A stretch of 13,918 nucleotides of DNA, from assembly GCA_003517285.1 (NCBI GenBank), contig DPAW01000028.1, forward strand, positions 1-13,918. The letters are read 5' to 3'. Made by a program: the position numbers and the translations under genes. The notes under the pieces were generated by a model. That model did not search any database and had not been told where the DNA came from. It was given only the letters and a program-made list of their open reading frames with translations. The stretch is from Verrucomicrobiales bacterium (GTDB lineage Bacteria > Verrucomicrobiota > Verrucomicrobiia > Limisphaerales > UBA1100). The first letter of the stretch is position 1. Each line of letters starts with the position of its first letter. This document shows positions 7,914 to 13,918 of the stretch, in pieces.

Positions 7914-9301
7914 CCGAGCAGATGGCACATATAGTTTACCTGATTGCCGGCGTGCTGTTCATCTTCAGTCTGGCCGGCTTGGCCAAACAGGAAACGGCCC
8001 GAAGCGGCAACCTTTGCGGGATCATTGGCATGGCCATCGCCATTCTGGTGGCGATGGCAATGGCGAGTGGGTTGCATTCATTGGTCTACGCCGTGATTGC
8101 GCTGGGGGCTGTGCTGGGCGCGATCGTCGCTTCCCGCGTGGCCATGGATAAGATGCCTGAGCTGGTGGCCATTTTGCATAGCTTTGTCGGATTGGCTGCC
8201 GTGCTGGTGGGCTTTGCGCAGTTTTTGAAGGGCGACAATTCCGAAGGGGTGGAGCATCTCATTCACCAGATCGAAACCTATGTGGCCATTGCTATTGGGG
8301 CGATCACCTTTACTGGCTCCATTATCGCATGGGGCAAACTTTCCGCCACACTCAGCGGCAAGGCACTCACTTTGCCGGGGCGCAATCTGATCAACCTCGG
8401 CATGCTTGCCGCCATTGTTTATTGCGGCGTAAAGTTTTGCCAAGCAGACGCGCCGGAGGATCAACTCCTTTGGCTATATTGGAATACGGCCATTGCCTGT
8501 GTCCTGGGTGTGCATTTGATTGTAGCCATTGGCGGAGCGGATATGCCGGTGGTGGTGTCCATGCTGAATAGCTACTCCGGCTGGGCAGCGGCTTCGGCGG
8601 GATTCATGTTGAGCAATAATTTGCTGATCATTACTGGTGCCTTAGTCGGCAGCAGTGGCGCCATTCTCAGCTACATCATGTGCCGGGGCATGAATCGGTC
8701 GTTTGCCAACGTGATCTTTGGCGGCATCGCTTCATCCAGTGGCGGTGGTGGCTCGGGCGAAAGCAAGGGGGCGGAGGATTGCCAAGTCGTACAGGCGGCA
8801 CAGGTGGCCGATCTGTTGCGGCAGGCCGAGAAAGTGGCGATTGTGCCGGGATACGGCATGGCGGTGGCGCGAGCCCAGCACGGCGTGAGTCGGCTGACCC
8901 AAAAACTGCGCGATGACGATACTGAGGTTTATTTCGGGATCCACGAAGTGGCCGGTCGATTGCCGGGCCACATGAATGTGCTCCTTGCTGAGGCTGATGT
9001 GCCGTACGACATCGTGCTCGGCCGCGAAGAGATCAATCCTGATCTGGCGGAAATGGATGTAGTGCTTGTGATTGGCGCTAACGATATTGTGAACCCGGAT
9101 GCCTTGGAAAATCCGGAAAGCCCGATCGCCGGCATGCCGCAGGTGGAGGTTTGGCAGTCTAAGGCCGTAGTGGTCTTTAAACGCGGCATGGCCACCGGCT
9201 ACGCAGGCGTGGCCAACCCGCTTTTCTTCAAGGAAAACACCCGCATGTGCTTCGGCGACGCTTCCGACGTGGTCGAGGAAGTGCTCGGGGCTTTAGAATA
9301 A
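7910..9301 (+). CDS. pntB: NAD(P) transhydrogenase subunit beta
   Basis: 463 residues, equal to the usual PntB length. The first about 270 residues are hydrophobic, with eight or nine membrane spans forming most of the proton channel domain II. These include the conserved [12 protein letters not shown] (His in a membrane-facing helix) and [19 protein letters not shown] Gly/Ser-rich hinge ([13 protein letters not shown], about 276-288) leads to the NADP(H)-binding domain III. This carries VPGYGMAVA (GYGMAVA at 314-320), [32 protein letters not shown] and [18 protein letters not shown], all family signatures that contact NADP and domain I. It completes the PntA2B2 complex in the inner membrane. 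Start fixed by the overlapping AGGAGG and ATGA junction. A nested inverted repeat and a terminator follow the stop. Confidence 0.97.
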   Translation: MTEQMAHIVYLIAGVLFIFSLAGLAKQETARSGNLCGIIGMAIAILVAMAMASGLHSLVYAVIALGAVLGAIVASRVAMDKMPELVAILHSFVGLAAVLVGFAQFLKGDNSEGVEHLIHQIETYVAIAIGAITFTGSIIAWGKLSATLSGKALTLPGRNLINLGMLAAIVYCGVKFCQADAPEDQLLWLYWNTAIACVLGVHLIVAIGGADMPVVVSMLNSYSGWAAASAGFMLSNNLLIITGALVGSSGAILSYIMCRGMNRSFANVIFGGIASSSGGGGSGESKGAEDCQVVQAAQVADLLRQAEKVAIVPGYGMAVARAQHGVSRLTQKLRDDDTEVYFGIHEVAGRLPGHMNVLLAEADVPYDIVLGREEINPDLAEMDVVLVIGANDIVNPDALENPESPIAGMPQVEVWQSKAVVVFKRGMATGYAGVANPLFFKENTRMCFGDASDVVEEVLGALE

Positions 9302-9341
9302 TTACCAAATTCTGAACCGTCACATAACCGTTGTTTGCGAG

Positions 9342-9411
9342 CCATTCGGTTGCCATTGGTTTTGTTCAGATTGACAGCAGCTCGATTACAGGTCGAGCTA
9401 CTACCGAATGG
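9342..9411. repeat. Nested inverted repeat downstream of pntB
   Basis: Outer arms CCATTCGGT (9342-9350) and ACCGAATGG (9403-9411) are perfect complements. Inside lies a hairpin AGCTCGA (9379-9385), TTACAGG, TCGAGCT (9393-9399), which extends by two more pairs past one mismatch and then touches the outer right arm. It could fold as a bulged long hairpin in the pntAB 3' untranslated region. Function unknown; an mRNA-stabilising structure is one guess. Confidence 0.5.
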
Positions 9412-9420
9412 ACGAAAGAC

Positions 9421-9463
9421 AGGCCGTTGGAGGACGTTCCCCCAGCGGCCTTGTTGTTTTGTT
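9421..9463 (+). terminator. Intrinsic terminator of pntAB
   Basis: AGGCCGTTGG (9421-9430) pairs with CCAGCGGCCT (9442-9451) with one G-T pair and an 11-base loop, followed by the T-rich run TGTTGTTTTGTT. It lies just before the convergent recF stop at 9462, so read-through into recF antisense is limited. Confidence 0.7.
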
Positions 9464-10538
9464 AGCAGGGCTGAAGAGTGCCGTTATGTATTTTCCAGCG
9501 TTGCAGAACTCTGCTCAAATCATGGGGCCAGTTTTCTTCAGTACAGGTCATAAACACTTGGCCACGGCCAGATCCACATTTTTCAAGCAGAGGTAGAAAA
9601 CCTTGGCGACGATGCTCGTCTAATTCGCCCATCACATCATCAATCAATAAAACAGGAGGGGCACCGTGTATCTCAGTGAGATGTTCGGCTTGAGCAATTT
9701 TGAGAGCGATAGCGATTGTTCGCTTTTGGCCTTCACTGGCATAATCGGCGGCGGGTCGATCGTGTAGTAGCAGGGCTATTTCATCTCGGTGTGGCCCAAT
9801 GATGGTGGCTCCATTTTTTCGTTCACGATCTTGGGTGAGTTCCAATTCTGCGGTAAAATCGTTTTTTACACTTGGTATTAATTCCACCCGCAATTCTTCG
9901 CCGTTGGGGGCGATGCGTTTATGGGCAGCTTGGATTCGAGGTGTGAGGGAGGGCATAAGGTCGTGCCGGTGGGCGATGAGCTGATTGCCCAGTTGGATGA
10001 CCTCAGCGGTGAAACTATCTAGGGCGGCTTCATCAATCGGCTTGCGCTTGAGAAGCGCGTTGCGGGCGCGCACGGCACGGGTGTAACGCTGGAGCAGGTG
10101 AAGGTAGCCGGGGACGGTTTGGGTGAGGAGAAAATCCAGAAAACGGCGACGGCCTCGGCCGGCTCCTTTCACTAGAGCGAGGTCTTCCGTGCAAAAGGCA
10201 ACGGTCCGAAAAGTGCCAAGGTAATCGGTTAGGCGTTTGATTGGTTGTTGGTCAAGTGTGAGTCGGCGTTCGCGGGAGGACCAGTAGATCCGGACATCAT
10301 GCGTGCTTGTGCCGATGGCGCGACCGCCTACGAACCATCCGGGTTGGCCATGACGCACCATGGCTGCGCTGCCTACGCCACGAAAGGAGCGCAGGGTGGC
10401 GAGCAAATGCAGTGCTTCCAGAATATTGGTTTTCCCTTGGGCATTGCGGCCGAGCAGGAGGTGGAATCCAGGTTCGAAATCGGCATCCAGCCGGGTGTAG
10501 TTCCGGAAATCCCGCAATCGTAAATGCGCCAAATGCAC
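9462..10538 (-). CDS. recF: DNA replication and repair protein RecF
   Basis: 358 residues, the normal RecF length. This SMC-like ATPase loads RecA at single-strand gaps together with RecO and RecR. The N-terminus MHLAHLRLRDFRNY is the family opening. Walker A is GRNAQGKT (30-37). FCTEDLALVKGAGRGRRRFL (116-135) is a conserved RecF block, GPHRDE is at 248-253, the ABC-type signature is SEGQKR (268-273), and Walker B is VLLIDDVMGELDE (296-308) with the following acidic residue. The start is GTG at 10538-10536 (no ATG fits the conserved N-terminus) and no obvious Shine-Dalgarno sequence precedes it, which suggests modest translation, as expected for a low-copy repair protein. It is separated from dnaA/dnaN/gyrB, at least within this window. 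Divergent from the GNAT gene across 80 bases. Confidence 0.96.
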   Translation of the reverse strand: MHLAHLRLRDFRNYTRLDADFEPGFHLLLGRNAQGKTNILEALHLLATLRSFRGVGSAAMVRHGQPGWFVGGRAIGTSTHDVRIYWSSRERRLTLDQQPIKRLTDYLGTFRTVAFCTEDLALVKGAGRGRRRFLDFLLTQTVPGYLHLLQRYTRAVRARNALLKRKPIDEAALDSFTAEVIQLGNQLIAHRHDLMPSLTPRIQAAHKRIAPNGEELRVELIPSVKNDFTAELELTQDRERKNGATIIGPHRDEIALLLHDRPAADYASEGQKRTIAIALKIAQAEHLTEIHGAPPVLLIDDVMGELDEHRRQGFLPLLEKCGSGRGQVFMTCTEENWPHDLSRVLQRWKIHNGTLQPC

Positions 10539-10618
10539 GGCGGATGATGCCGCAGGGTGTTAAGCGAAGCAAGGGGCGAGCGCAAAAATGCTGGTGGTTC
10601 TCGGTGGAAATTGGTTGG

Positions 10619-11104
10619 ATGAGAAAGATGCAATTCAATATTAGGTCATATCATCGGCGGGATTTGGAATCCTTGAAGGCCATCACGATGGAAGGGTTTG
10701 AAGGCGTTTCCTTGGATCATGCCACCGAACGGGTGCTGGAGGGAGAATTCGCGGGACATGACTGGCGCTGGCGCAAGGCGCGGCATGTAGACGATGATGT
10801 GGCGATCTTCGCGGAGGGCGTATTTGTGGCTGAGGCCAATGGGGCGGTGGCCGGCTATATTTCCACCCGGATAGACCGGGATGCGGGCAAGGGGCAGATT
10901 CCAAATCTGGCCGTGGCGACGTGGGCGCGCCGCGAGGGGATCGGCCGGGCATTACTGGAGCACGCGCTGGCGTTTTTCAGGGAGGAGAAGCTGGAGTACG
11001 CGACAATAGAAACGATGGTCAGCAATCCGCTGGGACAATCGCTTTATCCCTCCTGCGGTTTTCAGGAGGTGGCGCGCCAGATTCACTTCGCGCAGCGGCT
11101 TTAA
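10619..11104 (+). CDS. GNAT-family N-acetyltransferase
   Basis: 161 residues from this start. The GNAT fold is clear: N-terminal NIRSYHRRDLESLKAI strand-helix, central strands EGVFVAEANGAVAGYIS (67-82), then the acetyl-CoA pyrophosphate loop motif IPNLAVATWARREGIGRALL, with RREGIG at 104-109, and the C-terminal SLYPSCGFQEVARQIHF. The acceptor (protein N-terminus, amine or small metabolite) cannot be read from the sequence. Start choice: the ATG at 10619 has GGTGGA ten bases upstream; the ATG at 10628 (158 residues) is almost as good. The frame remains open upstream to 10307 but that stretch is recF antisense and is not conserved-looking. Its stop touches the stop of the convergent DUF1080 gene with no bases between. 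Confidence 0.87.
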   Translation: MRKMQFNIRSYHRRDLESLKAITMEGFEGVSLDHATERVLEGEFAGHDWRWRKARHVDDDVAIFAEGVFVAEANGAVAGYISTRIDRDAGKGQIPNLAVATWARREGIGRALLEHALAFFREEKLEYATIETMVSNPLGQSLYPSCGFQEVARQIHFAQRL

Positions 11105-12025
11105 TTATTTGATCCGCCGCATGCGGATGTTGCGGAGGACGCCGTAAGTCTGGAAGGTGGCGAATCCGAGCGGAGCAGAGAGTTCGATCTCACCAACACG
11201 CATGTTCACGACCTTATCCTTGATGGTCTCGTTGATAATCTGGGCTTCGCCCGGAAAATAGATGGTGTCACGCGCGGGAATGTTTTCATCCAGTTTTGGG
11301 TTGATCGCACGCAGGGCGGCTTCGGCCTGTTCGGCAGTGAGGGTTTGGCCGGCCTTGGCGGCGTCTTCCTGGTAGGCTTTGACTACGCTGGCCACGGTGG
11401 CGTTCAGCGGGATAAGGTGTTCCTTCGGGGTCATCCACACGCTCAGGTTATCGGGCGTGACGCGCAGGCGGAATTTGTACCAGTGATCCTTGTTGAATCT
11501 GAGATACACGGTGGTATTGTTCTCGGAGGCGTCCATGCTGTTGATGCTGGAGATACCAGTGACCGCGCCGCCCCAACCGCCAGTGACCAGCGAGGCATGG
11601 GCATCGCCCACGGGAAAGGTGAGCAGCCCGAAGAAATCCGTACCGTTTAATTTCTTAGCTTCATACTCGATCTCGTAGTTGGTCTTGGGTAGGACGGTTT
11701 TGTTTGTGTAGGTAACACCGGTGATGACGAGGCCGTTCTCGATGTGCAATTCGCCGTTTTGCACCTTCACATTGCCGTGGCCGGCGTAATCGGTTTCTTC
11801 CCAGCCGGATAGATCCTTGCCGTTAAAGAGGCTCAGCCAGCCGTCATCGGGCTTGGGTGGGGCAGGAAGTTCGGCCAGTTCATTGGTGTTATTAATCCAC
11901 AGGCCCAGCTCGTTGTATTCTTTACCGGACTCGGCGCGGCTTTGGGCTTGGAAATCGGCGCAGCCGACCACTAGAGAAATGGTCAGGGCGAGGAAAAGGG
12001 CATGAAGCCGGGTAAAATCGCTCAT
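11105..12025 (-). CDS. DUF1080 (3-keto-disaccharide hydrolase-like) lipoprotein
   Basis: 306 residues. Lipoprotein signal: hydrophobic 8-20 then VVGC, with Cys22 the probable lipidated residue. The LamG/concanavalin-like DUF1080 domain begins with its hallmark WLSLFNGKDLSGWEE (63-77). It continues with NGELHIENGLV, NYEIEYEAKKLNGTDFFG and LVTGGWGGAVTGISSINSMD, and ends FQTYGVLRNIRMRRI. Members are abundant in Planctomycetes and Verrucomicrobia, and some cleave 3-keto-glycosides; others may simply bind carbohydrate. Between residues about 199 and 271 there is a helical segment (KAYQEDAAKAGQTLTAEQAE) where compact members have only a short turn. The likely location is the periplasmic face of a membrane. 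Start supported by TAAGG nine bases upstream (12039-12035). Confidence 0.87.
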   Translation of the reverse strand: MSDFTRLHALFLALTISLVVGCADFQAQSRAESGKEYNELGLWINNTNELAELPAPPKPDDGWLSLFNGKDLSGWEETDYAGHGNVKVQNGELHIENGLVITGVTYTNKTVLPKTNYEIEYEAKKLNGTDFFGLLTFPVGDAHASLVTGGWGGAVTGISSINSMDASENNTTVYLRFNKDHWYKFRLRVTPDNLSVWMTPKEHLIPLNATVASVVKAYQEDAAKAGQTLTAEQAEAALRAINPKLDENIPARDTIYFPGEAQIINETIKDKVVNMRVGEIELSAPLGFATFQTYGVLRNIRMRRIK

Positions 12026-12108
12026 AAGCGGAAACCTTACTGTCTTGGATGGACACGGGCAATCGCGGAGTCGCCCAGATTGAGCGATTGATTTAACAAA
12101 ACTTATTG

Positions 12109-12170
12109 CTTGAACCCCTTACCCTTATAGTTAAAGAAAACTTACAATCCAGACTTGGGTCGGGTTCAAG
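12109..12170. repeat. Inverted repeat in the leader of the KamA-like gene
   Basis: CTTGAACCC (12109-12117) and GGGTTCAAG (12162-12170) are perfect nine-base complements separated by 44 bases. The intervening sequence is A-rich and contains two tandem CCCTTA units. It may be a stem in the leader RNA or paired protein sites; no known riboswitch was recognised. Confidence 0.4.
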
Positions 12171-12218
12171 ATTATGGCATAGTCGAGGGCATGCAACGTC
12201 AGGGGTTGTCCCCCAGAG

Positions 12219-12237
12219 GTCGGCATTTTTGTCGGCA
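12219..12237. repeat. Short direct repeat GTCGGCA-TTTTT-GTCGGCA
   Basis: Two identical seven-base units separated by five T, 39 bases before the KamA-like start. It could be a tandem regulator site or chance. Confidence 0.3.
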
Positions 12238-12265
12238 GATGAACCCAGTTTGTGTTACATTAACT

Positions 12266-12270
12266 AGGAG
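12266..12270 (+). promoter_or_regulatory. Shine-Dalgarno of the KamA-like gene
   Basis: AGGAG followed by six bases and the ATG at 12277; it is among the clearest ribosome binding sites in the window and fixes the start. Confidence 0.75.
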
Positions 12271-12276
12271 TTTTCC

Positions 12277-13623
12277 ATGAAACCGTATAAAGCCAATACC
12301 CGAAACGACCTGCCTCGGATCGCCGAGGTCCTCGGTTTAAATGGGGAAGAAGTGAAGGATATGCAGGCCGTTTCGGCGGTGTTGCCCTTCAAGGTCAATA
12401 ACTATGTATTAGAAAATCTTATCAATAGGGATAACCTGCCGAATGATCCGATTTACCAGCTTACGGTTCCGCAGCGAGGGATGCTGGCTGATGCTGATTT
12501 CCGGCGCATGCGCGATCTCGTGGACCGAGAGGCGCCACAAGCTGAGATCAAATTAGCGGCGAGAGAGATTCAAGCGAACCTGAATCCGCACCCTGCGGGG
12601 CAGCAGGAGCTGAACAAGCCAATGCTCGATGGCGTGGAGTTGCCGGGTATGCAGCACAAGTACAATGAGACGGTGCTGTTTTTTCCGGCGCAGGGCCAAA
12701 CCTGTCACGCATACTGCACGTATTGCTTCCGCTGGGCGCAGTTCATCGGCGATAATGAGTTGAAGTTTTCTAACAGAGAACCGGAGCAACTGCGCCGGTA
12801 TGTGGAAGAGAACCCTCAAATCGACAGCGTTCTGATCACTGGCGGTGACCCGATGATCATGAAGACGAAGTTCCTGCGGCAATACATTGAGCCGCTGATG
12901 AACATTCCGCACCTGAACAGTATCCGGGTGGGCACCAAGGCGATTGCCTATTGGCCTTACCGCTTCACCGAGGGTGAGGATGCGGATGACTTGATGCGCC
13001 TCATTGGCGAGGTGCGCAAAGCGGGCAAAAACTTCGCAGTGATGGCGCATAGCAGTCATCCAGTGGAGTTTTCAACCGACGTCTCGGAGCTGGCGGTGAA
13101 GCGGTTGATCGATGCCGGCGCGGTGGTCCGCTGCCAAGCTCCATTGATCAAGCGCGTGAATGATCATCCGGACATCTGGGCCGCTCTGTGGCGCAAGCAA
13201 GTGGCGCTCGGTGCCGTGCCGTACTACATGTTTGTGGAACGCGACACGGGCCCGAAAAATTACTTCGAGGTGCCGCTGGCGCGGGCCTACGACATCTTCA
13301 GCCGCGCGTATAATCAAGTGAGCGGACTGGCGCGTACGGTGCGCGGTCCGAGCATGAGCTGCACGCCTGGTAAGGTGTGTGTGGATGGTGTGACCGAGAT
13401 CCACGGGGAGAAGGTGTTCGTGATGAAGTTCATCCAAGGCCGCAATCCCTACTGGGCCAATAAGGTGTTCTTCGCCAAGTACAATCCCAAGGCCACCTGG
13501 CTGGATGATTTGGAGCCGACGCTCGGCGAGGAGCGGTTCTTCTTCGAGCAGGGCATGGACGAGTTCGTGGATAATTATCAGCACGAACACGAGGATTCCC
13601 ATGAGGTGAAGGAGAGCTTCTAG
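12277..13623 (+). CDS. KamA-family radical SAM aminomutase-like protein
   Basis: 448 residues. The PLP- and SAM-dependent KamA family moves an amino group from C2 to C3 of an amino acid. Seen here: the 4Fe-4S cysteines CHAYCTYC (Cys143, 147, 150) in CxxxCxxC form, preceded by ELPGMQHKYNETVLF as in lysine 2,3-aminomutase; LITGGDPM (186-193), the SAM-contacting GGD region; RCQAPLIKRVND (285-296); and Lys366 in TPGK as the PLP lysine. From the numbering of C. subterminale enzyme (offset +29) Arg322 and Ser359 replace the two Asp that bind the lysine side-chain amine, while Arg152 keeps the carboxylate-binding Arg. The zinc cysteines are missing. The substrate is therefore probably not lysine; a glutamate-like or unknown acid is possible. 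The gene stands alone behind a 251-base leader; no adjacent acetyltransferase of the N-acetyl-beta-lysine pathway. Confidence 0.86.
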   Translation: MKPYKANTRNDLPRIAEVLGLNGEEVKDMQAVSAVLPFKVNNYVLENLINRDNLPNDPIYQLTVPQRGMLADADFRRMRDLVDREAPQAEIKLAAREIQANLNPHPAGQQELNKPMLDGVELPGMQHKYNETVLFFPAQGQTCHAYCTYCFRWAQFIGDNELKFSNREPEQLRRYVEENPQIDSVLITGGDPMIMKTKFLRQYIEPLMNIPHLNSIRVGTKAIAYWPYRFTEGEDADDLMRLIGEVRKAGKNFAVMAHSSHPVEFSTDVSELAVKRLIDAGAVVRCQAPLIKRVNDHPDIWAALWRKQVALGAVPYYMFVERDTGPKNYFEVPLARAYDIFSRAYNQVSGLARTVRGPSMSCTPGKVCVDGVTEIHGEKVFVMKFIQGRNPYWANKVFFAKYNPKATWLDDLEPTLGEERFFFEQGMDEFVDNYQHEHEDSHEVKESF

Positions 13624-13625
13624 CG

Positions 13626-13679
13626 CCTGCCGGATTGAAAAATCTGCTGTTGAGTGATGGCGATCGCTACAGCGGCAGG
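13626..13679. repeat. Inverted repeat at the convergent KamA-like/tdk ends
   Basis: CCTGCCG (13626-13632) and CGGCAGG (13673-13679) are perfect complements. Inside, GCTGT (13646-13650) can alternatively pair with ACAGC (13669-13673). It could help end transcription of both genes but lacks a T-run and overlaps the tdk stop, so it is a weak terminator candidate. Confidence 0.25.
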
Positions 13680-13918
13680 TCACCGGGCTGCGGATTGGCC
13701 ATGCCTTCCTTGAAGCATTTTCGGCACACGGACGTGTAGCGGTCGTTACCACCGATTTCTACCTGCTCGCCTTCACGTACGACATTGCCAACTTCATCGG
13801 TTCTCAACACCATGGTCGCCTTGCGGCCGCAATGGCAGATAGTTTTGATCTCGATAAGCTTGTCCGCCCAAGCAAGGAGCTGTTGGCTACCCTCAAAGAG
13901 GTTTCCCTGGAAATCGGT
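13667..13918 (-). CDS. tdk: Thymidine kinase, C-terminal part (5' end beyond window)
   Basis: The last 83 codons and the TAG of a gene that enters from the right edge. The sequence matches the C-terminal half of E. coli-type (type II, TK1-like) thymidine kinase: [20 protein letters not shown], then the zinc and lasso region [18 protein letters not shown], then [20 protein letters not shown]. These carry the conserved CHCG and CRKC cysteines of the structural zinc site and the GGNDRY segment close to the thymidine pocket. The enzyme phosphorylates thymidine (salvage to dTMP) in the cytoplasm. The P-loop part is outside the window. Convergent with the KamA-like gene, 43 bases between stops. Confidence 0.95.
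   Translation of the reverse strand, partial: TDFQGNLFEGSQQLLAWADKLIEIKTICHCGRKATMVLRTDEVGNVVREGEQVEIGGNDRYTSVCRKCFKEGMANPQPGDLPL

Noticed and set aside
10307..10618. N-terminal extension of the GNAT protein
   Set aside because: Mostly recF antisense; the GNAT fold begins only after 10628.
12026..12276. Lysine riboswitch before the KamA-like gene
   Set aside because: AGAGGTCGGCA recalls the AGAGGTGC start of that motif, but the remaining leader is too short and other conserved segments are absent.
10619..13623. An N-acetyl-beta-lysine osmolyte pair (KamA plus acetyltransferase AblB)
   Set aside because: The GNAT protein is much shorter than AblB, is separated by an opposite-strand gene, and the aminomutase lacks the lysine-binding residues.
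13660..13667. GCGATCGC octamer (HIP1-like)
   Set aside because: A single copy; HIP1 is meaningful only as a highly repeated cyanobacterial element.
12553..13752. Two long minus-strand frames (168 and 226 codons) opposite the KamA-like gene
   Set aside because: Antisense shadows; the sense protein is clearly homologous along its length, and the second frame also runs into tdk in the wrong frame.
1..13918. CRISPR array, insertion sequence, tRNA, rRNA or phage genes
   Set aside because: None found on reading both strands: no regularly spaced repeats, transposase motifs, tRNA-like cloverleaf or phage proteins.

Overview
The window looks like chromosomal DNA of a Gram-negative bacterium of the PVC group, most likely Verrucomicrobiota. 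This is inferred from the gene set: a GYF_2/Sel1 membrane protein, a large secreted alpha/beta-hydrolase of the 'acetylxylan esterase-like' kind, a CxxCH secreted protein of a family I associate with Planctomycetes and Verrucomicrobia, and a DUF1080 (3-keto-disaccharide hydrolase-like) lipoprotein. No rRNA or other formal taxonomic marker is present, so the phylum call is tentative. I see no tRNA, rRNA, CRISPR array, insertion sequence or phage gene. No gene-free gap exceeds about 250 bases.

Layout. (1) 1-1085, minus: membrane protein with GYF_2 and Sel1-like repeats, cut by the left edge. A 166-bp divergent promoter region with two dyads separates it from (2) 1252-4511, plus: a secreted two-domain hydrolase and a secreted haem-motif protein. 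(3) A strong palindromic terminator at 4546-4572 lies between that pair and a secreted rhodanese (minus, 4597-4980). (4) trpS (minus) diverges from pntA-pntB (plus, overlapping ATGA), the proton-translocating transhydrogenase; pntB is followed by a nested inverted repeat and an intrinsic terminator. (5) recF (minus) diverges from a GNAT acetyltransferase (plus). (6) The GNAT gene abuts a DUF1080 lipoprotein gene (minus) stop to stop. (7) After a 251-bp structured leader comes a KamA-family radical SAM aminomutase-like gene (plus, 12277-13623). (8) The 3' end of thymidine kinase (tdk, minus) runs off the right edge.

How the genes work together. Most are housekeeping genes in short, separately controlled units: tRNA charging (trpS), NADPH supply (pntAB), DNA repair (recF) and thymidine salvage (tdk). 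They are interspersed with envelope or periplasmic proteins for carbohydrate ester or glycan handling (hydrolase, DUF1080) and sulfur/redox roles (rhodanese, haem-motif protein). I found no convincing multi-gene novel system. The most interesting item is the KamA-like enzyme. A gapless hand alignment to Clostridium subterminale lysine 2,3-aminomutase, recalled from memory, keeps the Fe-S cysteines, the carboxylate-binding Arg and the PLP Lys. It replaces both Asp residues that recognise the lysine side chain and lacks the zinc cysteines, so it probably acts on something other than lysine. Next in interest are the paired dyads at 1113-1165 and the structured kamA-like leader.
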